This document shows positions 9,438 to 21,877 of a stretch of DNA of 64,000 nucleotides, piece after piece. Numbering within the stretch: position 1 is the stretch's first letter; the number at the start of each line of letters is the position of its first letter. The stretch is from JACKBK01 sp963707275 (GTDB taxonomy: Bacteria; Chloroflexota; Anaerolineae; JAAEKA01): NCBI GenBank assembly GCA_963707275.1, contig CAVPPH010000013.1, positions 1-64,000 on the forward strand, in the 5' to 3' direction. The notes beneath the pieces are model-generated. The model searched no databases, was not told the DNA's origin, and saw only the letters and a program-made list of their open reading frames with translations. The position numbers and the translations under genes were made by a program.

Positions 9438-10193
9438 CGGATTTCGACCTCCACCGCTTCGATCGCCGTAGATCTCCATGAAACGCGCCTCGTCGATCAG
9501 GGACGGCGAGCCGTCGAACACGATTTCGCCCGCTTTGAGGGCAATGATGCGGTCGCCGTACTCGCGCGCCAGGCTCAGGAAATGCAGCGAGCAGACGACC
9601 GTGATGCCGTCGTTCTTGTTAAGATCCTTGAGGTAGTCCATGATCGTGTGGCTCAGCGCCGGGTCCAGCGATGCGACCGGCTCGTCGGCCAGCATCATCT
9701 TGGGCTTCTGCATCATCGCGCGGCGATGCCGACCCGCTGCTGCTGGCCGCCGCTCAGGGCATCAGCCCGGTTCCAGCCTTTTTCGGTGATGCCGACGCGC
9801 TTCAGGTTGCGCATCGCCTCCTCCTTCACCTCCTCCGGCCACCAGTTGAGCAGCAGCGCGTATGCCGCCGCCGTAGCCCAGGTGGCCGGTGATGACGTTG
9901 GTCAGCACGGTGAGCCGTTTCACCAGATTGAAGTGCTGGAAGATCATCCCGATTTCACGCCGGTGGCGGCGCAGCTCGGCGCTCGAGGCGGTGGTGATGT
10001 TCTTGTCGTTCCAGATCACGTCGCCTGAGGTTGGCTCAACCAGCCGGTTGATGCAGCGCAGCAGCGTGCTCTTGCCGGAGCCGCTCAAGCCGATGAGGAC
10101 AAGAAACTGACCGTCGGGCACCGTAAACGAGATATTCTTGAGCGCCTCGGTGCCGTCATCGTAGGTCTTGCTCAAGTTGCGAATTTCAAGCAT
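9434..10193 (-). CDS. phnC: PhnC-type ABC transporter ATP-binding protein (frameshifted)
   Basis: ATPase that powers the PhnE permease. MLEIRNLSKTYDDGTEALKN opens the domain; Walker A is GLSGSGKST, the Q-loop MIFQHFNLVKRLTVL, the signature lies in a scrambled piece near 9750 (another frame reads LSGGQQQRVGIA), Walker B is MMLADEPVASLDP and the H-loop VVCSLHFLSLA. GGAG sits seven bases before the ATG at 10193. An indel near the 3' end hides the natural stop: one frame gives MEIYGEAVEVEIR and a TGA that overlaps the permease ATG by one base set. Length about 250 residues, normal. Substrate could be phosphonate, phosphite or phosphate ester. Confidence 0.85.
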
Positions 10194-10266
10194 CGAACAA
10201 CTCCGCATTGAATAGGATGAAAGGAGAGGTAGAGGGCGCCGGCAGGACGCGCCAGCAGCAACCGGG

Positions 10267-10295
10267 ATAATACAACCGTTTGTTGCATCGGGCAA
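10267..10295 (-). promoter_or_regulatory. Candidate promoter of the phnC-phnE operon
   Basis: Minus strand: TTGCCC (10295-10290), 17-base spacer, TATTAT (10272-10267), about 75 bases before the ATPase start. The rest of the 10194-10400 gap holds the leader of the divergent ClpB gene; I see no CIRCE or HAIR heat-shock operator there. Confidence 0.5.
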
Positions 10296-10400
10296 GCCGG
10301 GCAGTCGTCGGGTAACTCAAACGCAACGCTAACACTTCATTAGCGCCATTCTGACGCAGCGGCGTTATACTTGAGGCAAACACGAGTGAGGATGGATGAT

Positions 10401-13050
<2,650 letters not shown>

Positions 13051-13076
13051 CACCTGGACTGGTAACTGGGGGAGAT

Positions 13077-13122
13077 GCAAACAGGCCGAGGATCAAAAGT
13101 TTCCTCGGCCTGTTTGCGGTTG
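13077..13122 (+). terminator. Terminator after clpB
   Basis: GCAAACAGGCCGAGG (13077 on) pairs with CCTCGGCCTGTTTGC ending at 13117, loop ATCAAAAGTTT, then GGTTGTTTG. It lies 27 bases after the clpB stop. The remaining bases to 13233 show nothing else. Confidence 0.8.
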
Positions 13123-13233
13123 TTTGAGCAAGAAAGCTGCCGTGGTACAACTGCCCCACAGTGGTACCTGGAACTGCTCGCCGCCTTCTATCAACCCGAT
13201 GAGATGAGGGATCGAGTGGGGTACCTCTGACCG

Positions 13234-15639
13234 TTAACCGTCTGCTTCGTCAAGTCCAGACGCGTCCGAAAGGAACAACTCAAGCAGTATGAGGAGCACC
13301 AGCACTCCTACCCACACCAGCCCCAACGCAGGTTGTGACGCATGGCCGGCCGAACCGGCCGCCAGCCCCGTCACCCGAACAGCCGTCGGTACATCCTGGT
13401 TCAGCTTGGCGATGAAGACATCTTCGGAGTTCAGACTTGTGTCGAACGCGCCTGGTGTGGTGGGGAAATCGTCGGACATGGTGCTTCCCGTCACGTAGGC
13501 GCTGCCTACATCGTCCAAAGCGATTCCGTCACCCTCAGTGTAATCGAGGTGATTGCCTCCCAGAAAGGTGCTGTAGACCAGCGTACTGCCGCTGGGGTCG
13601 AGCTCGGCGACAAAGACATCGGATGCGGAGTGCGTGTCGTTGAAGGTCGTATCGAATCCATCGGGCGTTGTAGGGAAGTCACTCGAATAGGTTGAGCCTA
13701 GCACAAAAGCCATGCCCGACCCGTTGACGGCGATGGCGCTGCCATAGTCCTCGTCAGTGCCGCCCAGAAAGGTGCTGTATTCCAGCGCACTTCCTGTCGG
13801 GTTGAGCTTGGCCACAAAGGCGTCGCCGTAGTAGTTGCCGTTATAGCTGGTATCATAGGCGCCAGGTGTCACCGGGAAATCGCTGGACCTGGTATTGCCT
13901 GTGATGTAAGCGCTCCCCGAACTATCAATGGCAATCGATCCCAGGGTTTCGCTGCCAGATCCGCCAATATAAGTTGCATAGTCCAGATCGCTGCCAGCCG
14001 GGTTCAACTTGGCTGCAAAGACATCGTAACCACCGTTATCGCTTGCATCGAACGCGTTTGGCGTGACAGGAATATTGTTCCAGAAGGTGGTGCCTGCAAC
14101 GAAGGCACTGCCATTGTCATCTACGGCAATCGCCTGAGGATGGTCGCCGACGTAGCTACAATAAGTGAGCGCGCTGCCGTCCTGATTCAACTTGGCGATG
14201 AAGGTGTTCCCCGGGCAGATATCATAAGCAGCGGGTGCGCTGGGCTGGTCATTGGGAAGGTTCAGGCTTATCACATAGGCGTTGCCTTCCTCATCCACGG
14301 CGATGTCTGCACCGACTTCCTCGTTCTCACTGCCCAGGAAAGTCGAATAAATGAGCGCACTGCCTGTCAGGTCGAACTTCACAACCACCGCGTCGTTGCA
14401 TGTGGTTCGATGAGGGGGCGGGCCGCACGTGCCACCCCCATGCGTCGTGTCAAAGGCATTTGGCGTCACGGGAAAATCGCTCGAACCGGTACTGGCAGTG
14501 ATATACGCGCTGCCAACCGCATCGACGGCGATGGCTGGGTCGATGTCAAGCCAACTGCCGCCCAGGAAGGTGGCGTAGACAAGTGCACTGCCAAGTTGGT
14601 CCATCTTGGCCACAAAGAGGTCGACACTGTGCTGCTTGCTCGTGGCGAACGCGCCCGGTGTCACAGGAAAGTCCTCCGACCATGTTTCACCCGCTACATA
14701 AGGGTTGCCAGCATGACCCACAGCCATGGCGCTACGACTGTCATTTATGGTGCCGCCTAGAAATGTACTGAAGGCTAAAGTGATGTGAGCATCGGATGAA
14801 GCGTAAGGAAAGGTCCCAGGAGAGTGAGTCTTCGATGCCGGGGCAACAAACGGGGTGGAAACCTCGAATTGTTGCGCCCCACGCGACTGTACGGTCGTTT
14901 TGTCGAGATATTCGGTAGCTTGCAGCAGTGGGAAGTCAATCTCACCCGCCGGCGTGGTCAGCCGCAAATAATCATCGTCCACAGTGACGGCATCGACGCC
15001 CTCGACGCGCAGCCGCACCGCAGACAGGTCGGCGTCAGTCCTGGCCGCCAGCCGCAGCGCCAACTGGCCGTCCTCGCCTGTCAGTTCCAGATCCACGCCA
15101 GGATACAGATCAACGTAGCGCACGCCGCCCCAAACCGGTACATCCGGCTGCCATTGGTCAGGGTCGTTGCCGTAGAAAAAGCTGATCGTTGTATCCAACG
15201 GGTCGATGGTCTCCATGCGCGGCTGCCGGTTCGCCCCGGCGAAGCTAAGTTTGATGTTGACGCCGCGCCGGGGAGATGGATTGTCCGCGCGATGGCGCGA
15301 CTGGACGCCGGCGGCATCGACCTCCGGCGTTTCTTCTTCCGGCTCCAGCACGGTGAGCCAGATCGCATCTTCCGCCAGCCACGTCGTTGCAGCCGGCCCG
15401 CCCCAGACTTGGAAACGCGCGTCGTCGTTCCACTGGCCGCGGTTCTCGATGAACATCACTGGGTTGCTTGCGAATTCAGCGTCAGGGGTTGGTGTGTCTT
15501 CGTTGTCTGCTGAGGGCGACATCTGCTGTTCACCAGCCTGACCCATTTCACCAGCCGGCGCGACACCACGCGCGTCGGCGGCCGTTGGCAGCATCATGGT
15601 GACAACCAGCAGCAGGGCCAATAGAGTGTGCCTTCTCAT
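13234..15639 (-). CDS. Secreted SBBP-repeat beta-propeller surface protein
   Basis: About 800 residues, uninterrupted. A signal peptide (RRHTLLALLLVVTMMLPTA) is followed by an acidic linker, a domain opening with VMFIENRGQWNDDARF that usually precedes SBBP repeats, then about eight copies of a roughly 60-75-residue unit with the pattern GSAYVTGST..DFPTTPGAFDT..DVFVAKLN..GS.L.YSTFLGG. The end is a membrane helix (LVWVGVLVLLILLELFL) and an acidic tail, so it is probably tethered to the cell surface. Such repeats build beta-propellers; the ligand is unknown. AGGTGG lies before the ATG at 15639. It is the longest intact gene of the left part, with lower GC than its frameshifted neighbours. Confidence 0.85.
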   Translation of the reverse strand: MRRHTLLALLLVVTMMLPTAADARGVAPAGEMGQAGEQQMSPSADNEDTPTPDAEFASNPVMFIENRGQWNDDARFQVWGGPAATTWLAEDAIWLTVLEPEEETPEVDAAGVQSRHRADNPSPRRGVNIKLSFAGANRQPRMETIDPLDTTISFFYGNDPDQWQPDVPVWGGVRYVDLYPGVDLELTGEDGQLALRLAARTDADLSAVRLRVEGVDAVTVDDDYLRLTTPAGEIDFPLLQATEYLDKTTVQSRGAQQFEVSTPFVAPASKTHSPGTFPYASSDAHITLAFSTFLGGTINDSRSAMAVGHAGNPYVAGETWSEDFPVTPGAFATSKQHSVDLFVAKMDQLGSALVYATFLGGSWLDIDPAIAVDAVGSAYITASTGSSDFPVTPNAFDTTHGGGTCGPPPHRTTCNDAVVVKFDLTGSALIYSTFLGSENEEVGADIAVDEEGNAYVISLNLPNDQPSAPAAYDICPGNTFIAKLNQDGSALTYCSYVGDHPQAIAVDDNGSAFVAGTTFWNNIPVTPNAFDASDNGGYDVFAAKLNPAGSDLDYATYIGGSGSETLGSIAIDSSGSAYITGNTRSSDFPVTPGAYDTSYNGNYYGDAFVAKLNPTGSALEYSTFLGGTDEDYGSAIAVNGSGMAFVLGSTYSSDFPTTPDGFDTTFNDTHSASDVFVAELDPSGSTLVYSTFLGGNHLDYTEGDGIALDDVGSAYVTGSTMSDDFPTTPGAFDTSLNSEDVFIAKLNQDVPTAVRVTGLAAGSAGHASQPALGLVWVGVLVLLILLELFLSDASGLDEADG

Positions 15640-15772
15640 AATCCCACCTTTCTCGCGTTGCCGGAAATCCGGCAATTAACCTGAAGTTTGAACCAGCGAT
15701 CAGCTCGGCTGGCCATTTACAATTGTACCATGTTTCACTGGCTCGTCCAGCAAGCGCGCTGTTCACAGAGTC

Positions 15773-15804
15773 ACAAAACCCGCAGGCGGTTATCCTGCGG
15801 GTTT
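15773..15804 (-). terminator. Two-way terminator after the FGGY kinase gene
   Basis: AAACCCGCAGG pairs with CCTGCGGGTTT around CGGTTAT; the minus-strand transcript ends CGGGTTTTGTGA, 35 bases past the kinase stop. Confidence 0.8.
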
Positions 15805-15838
15805 GACTTGACGGCAAAAGTCCGAAGGCGCCGAGTCG

Positions 15839-17326
15839 TCAGTTCCAGAGCACCCGGCCGACGGCGTCCTTCCAGCCGGCGTACAACCGGTCTCGTTCGG
15901 CGTCGTCCATCGCCGGTTCGTAGCGTATCTGCGGCCGCGCGAGCGCGGCGATTTCCTCTTGCGAAGCCCACACGCCCACGGTCAGCCCCGCCAGGTAAGC
16001 CGCGCCCAGCGCGGACACGTTGCTGGCCAGGCTGCACTGGACCGGCACGCCCAGGATGTCCGCCTGGAATTGCATCAGCGCCTGGTTGCGGGTCGCGCCG
16101 CCGTCTGCCAGGAGCACCTGCAGCGGCGCGCCCGTCTCGGCCTGCATAGTATCGAACACGTCACGAATCTGGAAGGCAATGGACTCCTGGGTAGCTCGCG
16201 CCAACTGCGCCGCGGTTGTGCCGCGCGTCAGACCGCTGATCAAGCCGCGCGCCGAATCGTTCCAGTAGGGCGCGCCCAGACCTGCCAGCGCCGGAACAAA
16301 ATAGACGCCGCCGGTGTCTGCTAGCCTGTGCGGCCAGCGCCTCGATGTTTTCAGGTCCGCCCAGACCCAGCAGGTCGGAAAGCCATTGGACTGCCGCTCC
16401 GGTGACGTAGATGTTGCCCTCCAGCGCGTAGGTCGCTTGCTGGTAGCCCCAGGCGATGCTGGAAGACAGCCCCTTCTGCGAGAAAATCCTGGTCGCGGTC
16501 GGCGTCATCAGCGAGGAGCCGGTGCCGTAGGTCGCCTTGATCGCGCCGGGCTGGAACCCCGCGTGACCGTACAGCGCGGCATGAGAATCGCCGATCAACG
16601 CAGCAATGGGCAGGCCGGCCGGGATGCCGGGCAGCGACACCGTCTCGCCGTAGAACGCGCTGGAAAGCCTGACTTCCGGCAGGGCCGCGCGCGGAATGTC
16701 GAAGATAGCCAGCAGCGTCAGGGTCCCACGCCAGCGTCTGCAGGTTGAACAGTTGCGTGCGCGAGGCGTTGGTGACATCGCAGGCATGCACCGCGCCGCC
16801 GGTCAGATTCCACAGCAGCCAGGCATCCACCGTGCCCAGGCAGATCTCACCCGCCTGTGCGCGTTGCAATCCGTCGGGAATGTTGTCCAGCAGCCAGCGC
16901 GCCTTGCTGGCCGAAAACATGGGGTCAACGGCCAGACCGGTCAAGCGAAAGATCGAGTCTTCCAGGCCGCGCTGGCGCAACTCCTCGCAAAAGGGCGCGC
17001 TGCGTTTGCACTGCCAGGTGATGCACGGGCCGAGCGGTTCGCCGCTGGCGCGCTCCCAGGCCAGCACCGATTCGCGCTGGTTGGTGATCGCCGACCGCAG
17101 CGACCTGGGAAGCCGGTACGCCGTCCAGTACGTCTGCAGCAGCAGCCAGCGTAGCGTGCCAGATTTCCCAGGCATCCTGCTCGACCCAGGCCGGCTGGGG
17201 ATAGGCGATGGAAACCGGACGCGACGCCTCCTTGACGATGCTGCCCGCGCCGTTCACCAGGATGGCTTTGGCGTTGGTGGTGCCTTCGTCGAGCGAGAGG
17301 ATGAATGTTTGATCGGGTGCGCTCAC
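15839..17326 (-). CDS. FGGY-family carbohydrate kinase, glycerol-kinase-like (frameshifted)
   Basis: ATP-dependent sugar or polyol kinase of about 495 residues. N-terminal ATPase half: FILSLDEGTTNAKAILVN (phosphate 1 loop), YPQPAWVEQDAWEIW, ITNQRESVLAWERASGEPLG and ITWQCKRS; middle: RWLLDNIPDG, GTVDAWLLWNLTGG, GDSHAALYGHAG; C-terminal half: KATYGTGSSLM, ALEGNIYVTGAAVQWL and LLADGGATRNQALMQFQAD. Four indels break it. GTG start at 17326 follows GGAGG. It is last in a leftward operon behind the two transketolase genes. Likeness is to GlpK and to the apulose kinase branch; the location argues for a ketose that transketolase then cleaves. Not obviously RhaB. Confidence 0.85.
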
Positions 17327-18275
17327 CGTGCCTCCACCGCGCAGGAGTTGACGAGCCGATGTCTGCCAGACCGTCAGGGGAGATGCCGTAATGGTTGAAA
17401 ATCTCTTTTTGCGAGCCCGTCACCATGTACTCGTCGGGAAAGCCGACGATCTTGAAGGGCAGCCAGGCGCCTCCTTGCATCAGGACGGATGCGCAGGCTT
17501 CGCCCAGCCCACCGAAGACGCTGTGTTCTTCAACCGTGATGATGGCGCGCTGTTTCGCTGGCGGCTTGCAGCACAGCTTCTTCGTCCAGCGGCTTGATGG
17601 TGTGCATGCTCAGGACGCGGCAGTTGATACCTTCAGCGGCCAATTGCTCGGCGGCTGCAAGCGCTACCGGGACCGTCTCACCGCAGGCGATAAACGTCAG
17701 GTCACGTCCATCGCGAATCAGTGCCGCCTTGCCGATGGTGAAGCTGCTCCCGTCGGCGTGAACATGCCGCTGCGGCGCTTTGCCGAGACGCACATAGACC
17801 GGGTGGGCTGTGTTGTGGATGGCCTTGATCGTCTCACGCGTTTCGAAGTTGTCGGCCGGGCGCAATGATGGTCAGGTTGTGGATGGCGCGCAGGACGGCG
17901 AAATCGTGCAGCGAGTGGTGGGTGGCGCCCAAAGCGCCGTAGCTTACTCCCGCGCTGATGCCGATGATCCTGACCGGCTGGTCGGAATAGGCGACGTCGT
18001 TCTTGATCTGCTCGAGGCCACGGGCAGTGAGAAAGCAGGCCGGCGATGCAGCAAAGACCTTCTTTCCCGGCGGAGGCCAACCCGGCTGAGATGCCGATCA
18101 CGTTCTGCTCGGCGATGCCGAGCTCCACCAGTTGATCGGGAAGCGTTTCGCCATAGCCGGTCAGCTTGCCTGAGCCGCGCGAGTCGCTGGTTACGACCAG
18201 TACGTCGCGGTCGGCGCACGCCATCTCCAGCACGGTTTCGGCGAATACTTCCAGGTTAGCACGTCCAAGTTCCAT
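17323..18275 (-). CDS. Transketolase, C-terminal subunit (frameshifted)
   Basis: Second half of a split transketolase (pyrimidine-binding and C-terminal domains). Seen: MELGRANLEVFAETVLEMAC, LVVTSDSRGSGKLTGYGE, LVELGIAEQNVIGISAGLAS (the catalytic Glu that activates thiamine diphosphate), ISAGVSYGALGATHHSLHD, TIIAPADNFETRETIKAI, PVYVRLGK, then the C-terminal domain with TVEEHSVFGGLGEACASVL. Frameshifts near 18050, 17860 and 17550; the exact stop is uncertain because of another indel, but a TGA at 17323-17325 would overlap the kinase GTG. ATG 18275 follows GGAG. It pairs with the N-terminal subunit upstream. Confidence 0.88.
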
Positions 18276-18300
18276 GGGGACTCCATTCATTTTCACGCCC

Positions 18301-18365
18301 GTCATTCCCAAGGAGGCGGGAATCAACGCTGCACGCCGATGGATTCCCGCCTCCGCGGGAATGAC
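18301..18365. repeat. Dispersed palindrome, GTCATTCCC...GGGAATGAC family
   Basis: GTCATTCCCAAGGAGGCGGG (18301 on) returns inverted at 18341-18365. It separates the two transketolase genes. A related half (TCCCGCTTTCGCGGAAGTGAC) is at about 38614-38634. Confidence 0.75.
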
Positions 18366-18383
18366 GAGTGAGTGCAGGACACG

Positions 18384-19260
18384 CTATGCGTGAACAGGGT
18401 AGCGTTGATGTTTGGCTTCCGATGCCTGAACTGTCAGTCGCGCACGGGCTTCGTTCAGTTCGCGCATCGCGGTCGCGTATTCCTCGTCGGTCGGCACGCG
18501 ATGGTGCCACTTCACGGAATTCTCCATGAAACTGACGCCTTTTCCCTTGACGGTGTTGGCGAGCACCAGATTCGGTTTGCCTGTCTCGAAAGGTACCTGG
18601 CTGAAGAGATCCGTCAGCGCTGCTGTGTCGTTGCCATCCACCTCGTGTACCGCGTAGCCAAAGGCCACGAATTTCTCGTGCAGCGGTTCCAGCGGGGCCA
18701 CCGATTTCGGTATTGCCGCTGATTTGCAGCCGGTTGCGATCGACGATCACCACCAGGTTGTCCAGGCGGTAATGCGATGCGGCCAGCGAGGCTTCCCAGT
18801 TGGATCCCTCGGCCAACTCGCCGTCTCCCAGAAGTGTGAACACGCGATAGCTGCGCCCGTCCAGTTTGGCAGCCAACGCCATGCCGCCGGCGACGGCCAG
18901 GCCGTGACCCAGCGCGCCCGTGTTTTGTTCGATGCCCGGCACGCTGCGGGTCGGGTGACCGACGAAATGCGACTGGTACTGGCAGAGTGTGTCCAGCTCT
19001 TCCGGCGGGAAGAACCCCCGATCGGCCAGGACGGTGTACAGTGCTTCGACACAGTGCCCTTTGCTCTGCACGTAGCGGTCGCGATTCGGATCAGCAAAGG
19101 TGGCGGGGGAAACCTGCATGACGTTGTTGTAGAGGACGTTGAGAATATCGATGGAGGATAGGTCGCCGCCGGTGTGGCCGGCCCGGGCCTGCTTGATGAT
19201 GCGCAGGATAGTCGCACGGTATTCGATGGACTTTAGTTGCAACTCAAGGTCTGTAAGCAT
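18384..19260 (-). CDS. Transketolase, N-terminal subunit (one frameshift)
   Basis: Thiamine-diphosphate-binding half of a split transketolase. Motifs: QARAGHTGGDLSSIDIL (the His that holds the cofactor), SKGHCVEALYTVLAD, GIEQNTGALGHGLAVAGGMA, TLLGDGELAEGSNWEA (GDG...E metal site) and, after a frameshift at about 18710, HEVDGNDTAALTDLF and LANTVKGKGVSFMENSVKWH. About 290 residues, normal for the N-subunit. AAGGA lies eight bases before the ATG. First gene of the leftward operon from the divergent promoter region; with the next two genes it forms a 'transketolase pair plus FGGY kinase' set. Confidence 0.9.
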
Positions 19261-19342
19261 GGTGCGGGTCCTTGATTCTTGAAGACTGATAACGCATTTG
19301 CATATTTATTCAGTATTGCGTGTTTATTATATTGCAGGATAA

Positions 19343-19371
19343 AGTGTAACATCAAGGGCTTGATTTGTCAA
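19343..19371 (-). promoter_or_regulatory. Promoter of the transketolase-kinase operon, with a palindrome in the spacer
   Basis: Minus strand: TTGACA (19371-19366), 17-base spacer, TACACT (19348-19343). The spacer holds the perfect palindrome ATCAAG-GG-CTTGAT (19351-19364), a possible operator. About 85 bases before the start codon. Confidence 0.75.
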
Positions 19372-19450
19372 GCACTTTCGGAAACTGATTGATCCAGTCG
19401 CGCGCGTACAGACCCTGATGCAAAAGCCCTGGGAATTTAAGATTAACCCC

Positions 19451-19520
19451 TTGACATCAATTGGAATCCATGATACACTCGTGATTGAATAGAATTCGAA
19501 ATAAGAATAAATATTCAATC
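19451..19520 (+). promoter_or_regulatory. Promoter and candidate operator of the DUF2291-rbs operon
   Basis: TTGACA (19451-19456), 17-base spacer, TACACT (19474-19479). Directly downstream GATTGAATA (19483-19491) is repeated in inverted form as TATTCAATC (19512-19520), centre about 25 bases after the -10 box, a position suited to repression by the SorC-type protein encoded at the operon's end. The stretch 19261-19556 is AT-rich and holds no gene. Confidence 0.75.
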
Positions 19521-19556
19521 CTCATTCGACTTCAATCTTCTCATAGGAATCGCCCT

Positions 19557-20264
19557 GTGAAATCTCGAAAACTAATCCTGCTTCTGATAGTTGTTGGTGC
19601 TGTCTTGTGGTGGGCTATTTTGCCTGGCCATATGCCTTTACAGTCGTCCCCATCGAACAGGTGGAGCAGCAGAAGATCAGCGAGGCATTCGACCCTGTCA
19701 ACTACGTTGATGGAATCTGGGACAGCAAGGTTCTTCCCACGATCGATGCCAAAGCCGTTAACCTAGTCGGATGTCCTGACTGCCATGCAGCCCGACGCCC
19801 AAGGCATCGCTGCCAAGGATGATTTGATCGATGTGGCGAACCAGTATGGGCTGATCACCGTTGGTGAGGCCCACGTTTACATCGTCAAGGGCGAGGCCAA
19901 GGTCATCTCGGTCGATACCTCATCCAGTCTTGGTGTGATGGAAGTACAGCCGGTCGGCTACGACGGCACGATCAAGGTGCTGGTCTATCTGGGGCCGCGC
20001 ATTCCCAGCGATGAGACATCGGTGCGCGATGGCGTCGGCTTCATCAATTTCGGCGATTTCAAGGAACAGACCGAGTTTGGCAAGGTGGGCTCTGAGATCA
20101 ACAAGCGTGTCATCAACCAGGCCTACACCGATGTAGACAAGGAGCAACTCGTCGGGAAGACCATCGACTTTGTTGGCGCCATGACCATCCGCACGTTCAA
20201 CCTTGTCAACATCGATCTCTCGAAGGTCACCATCGTTCCTGTCAAGATTGCGGTCAAGGGGTAG
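19557..20264 (+). CDS. DUF2291 family protein of a sugar ABC operon (frameshifted)
   Basis: Predicted exported or membrane-anchored protein of about 230 residues; the function of DUF2291 is not known, but the family travels with RbsABC-type importers. A short N-terminal membrane segment (KLILLLIVVGAVLWW) is followed, after an indel near 19615, by FTVVPIEQVEQQKISEAFDP, YVDGIWDSKVLPTIDAKAVN, and after a second indel near 19790 by GLITVGEAHVYIVKGEAKV, YLGPRIPSDETSVRDGVGF and IDFVGAMTIRTFNLVNIDLS. 'FDPVNYVDGIW...KVLPT' and the final strands match the family well. GTG start follows AGGA. It leads the operon and stops five bases before the ATPase gene. Confidence 0.85.
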
Positions 20265-20269
20265 CGCGA

Positions 20270-21877
20270 TGAGTGAAATGACTGCCGCCGTGCAAGTCAC
20301 CGGACGACATCTCAGTGTCGGAGCCGATTGTCCTGCGGGCCGAAGGCATCACCAAGGTCTTTCCCGGCACGGTCGCTCTCGACAGCGTCGATTTCAAGGT
20401 CTACCGTGGCAAGGTCAACGTGCTGGTTGGCGAGAACGGCGCCGGGAAATCCACCCTGATGAAGATCCTGGCCGGTGTGGAACAGCCAACGTCGGGGCGC
20501 ATCCTGCTGGAAGACAACGAAATCCAGATCCGCAGTATCTCTGAAGCCGCCGCGCATGGGATCGGCATCATCTTCCAGGAGATGACTCTCTGTCCGAACT
20601 TGAGCGTGGTCGAGAACATCTACCTGGCGCGCGAGGTAACGCAGCGCGGTCTGGTCATCGACAGGAAGACCCAGAAGCAGAAGGCCCGCGAGCTGTTGCA
20701 CCGGTTGGAGCAGAATATAGACCCGGACAGACAGGTCAGCGATTTGCGCATCGGTCAGCAGCAGATTGTCGAGATTGCCAAGTCTTTGGCGCAGGACATT
20801 CGCGTCTTGATCATGGATGAACCGACTTCGGCCCTGAGCGAAAGCGAAGTCGAGGTGCTCTTCCGCGTCATCAACGATCTGAAGAGTCGCGGCGTCTCGA
20901 TCATCTACATCTCGCACAAGCTGGACGAGCTCTTGCAGATCGGCGACTACGTCACGGTGTTGCGCGACGGGCGGCTGGTGGAAAGCGCCCGTGCTGACGA
21001 CATCTCTGTCGCTTGGATCATCGAGAAAATGGTGGGTAGGAACCCGGCGGCGCTGTTTTCGCGCACCGAACATAACATTGGCGAAGTGCTGATGAAAGTG
21101 GAGGATATGACCCTGCCTCGCCCAGGCGGCGGTTACGTCGTCGACCACGTCTCCTTTGACCTGTACGCCGGTGAGATCCTCGGTCTCTATGGACTGATGG
21201 GCGCCGGACGATCCGATCTGGTGGACTGTCTCGCCGGAGCTCGCCCGGAAGCCAGGGGCCAGACAACGCTCAACGGTCAGCCAGTGCGCGCTATCACCGT
21301 CCCCGAACGCATCAAGAGCGGAATTGTCCTCGTCCCGGAGGATCGCCAGCGCGAGGGACTGGTGCAGACCATGTCGGTCGCGGACAACATTCTCCTGGCC
21401 AGTCTGGACAGCTACTCCAACGGCTTGTTTCTCGTTCCCAGCAAGCAGAAAGAAGCCGTCAAGGGGATGGTAAAAAGCCTGTCCATTCGTGTGGCCAACG
21501 TGGGACAGTCGATTACCAGCCTCAGCGGCGGCAATCAGCAGAAGTGCGTGGTCGCCAAAGCCCTGCTGACATCCCCCAAAGTGCTGATGCTTGACGAACC
21601 GACCCGGGGCATCGACGTGGGCGCAAAATCCGAGATTTTCGAGATCATCAGCCGCCTGGCTGAGCAAGGCTACGGCGTGATCTTCATCTCGACCGAATTG
21701 AAGGAAGTTCTGGCGATGTCCGACAGGATTCTGGTGATGTCGAAAGGCGCCATCACCGGGGAATTCAGCCGTGCGGAAGCGACCGAAGAGAAACTGGTCG
21801 CGGCATCGGCGATTGGTCACGGGCTGGCCGGCGCAGCCAATCACAACGGAGAAGCGCAGATCAATGAGCACAACTAA
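20270..21877 (+). CDS. Sugar ABC transporter ATP-binding protein, RbsA/CUT2 type
   Basis: Double-ATPase subunit of a CUT2 pentose-type importer, about 530 residues. First domain: LVGENGAGKSTLMKIL (Walker A), GIIFQEMTLCPNLSVVEN, signature-like LRIGQQQIVEIAKSL, VLIMDEPTSAL (Walker B), YISHKLDEL. Second domain: YGLMGAGRSDLVDCLAG (degenerate Walker A as in the family), VLVPEDRQREGLV, SLSGGNQQKCVVAKALL, VLMLDEPTRGIDVGAKSEI. The ATG at 20270 gives MSEMTAAVQVTG and needs one indel near 20305 to join the main frame; a GTG at 20315 could start without it. The 3' end overlaps the permease start by 14 bases. Confidence 0.92.

Noticed and set aside
10194..10400. Possible CIRCE or HAIR heat-shock operator before clpB
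   Set aside because: TTAGCGCC...GGCGTTA and the distant ACTCAA / CTTGAG halves have the wrong spacing and too many mismatches; no firm operator is visible.
13234..15639. Tandem DNA repeats in the SBBP gene
   Set aside because: The repeats are protein-level units with diverged DNA, as expected of an old beta-propeller, not recent DNA duplication.
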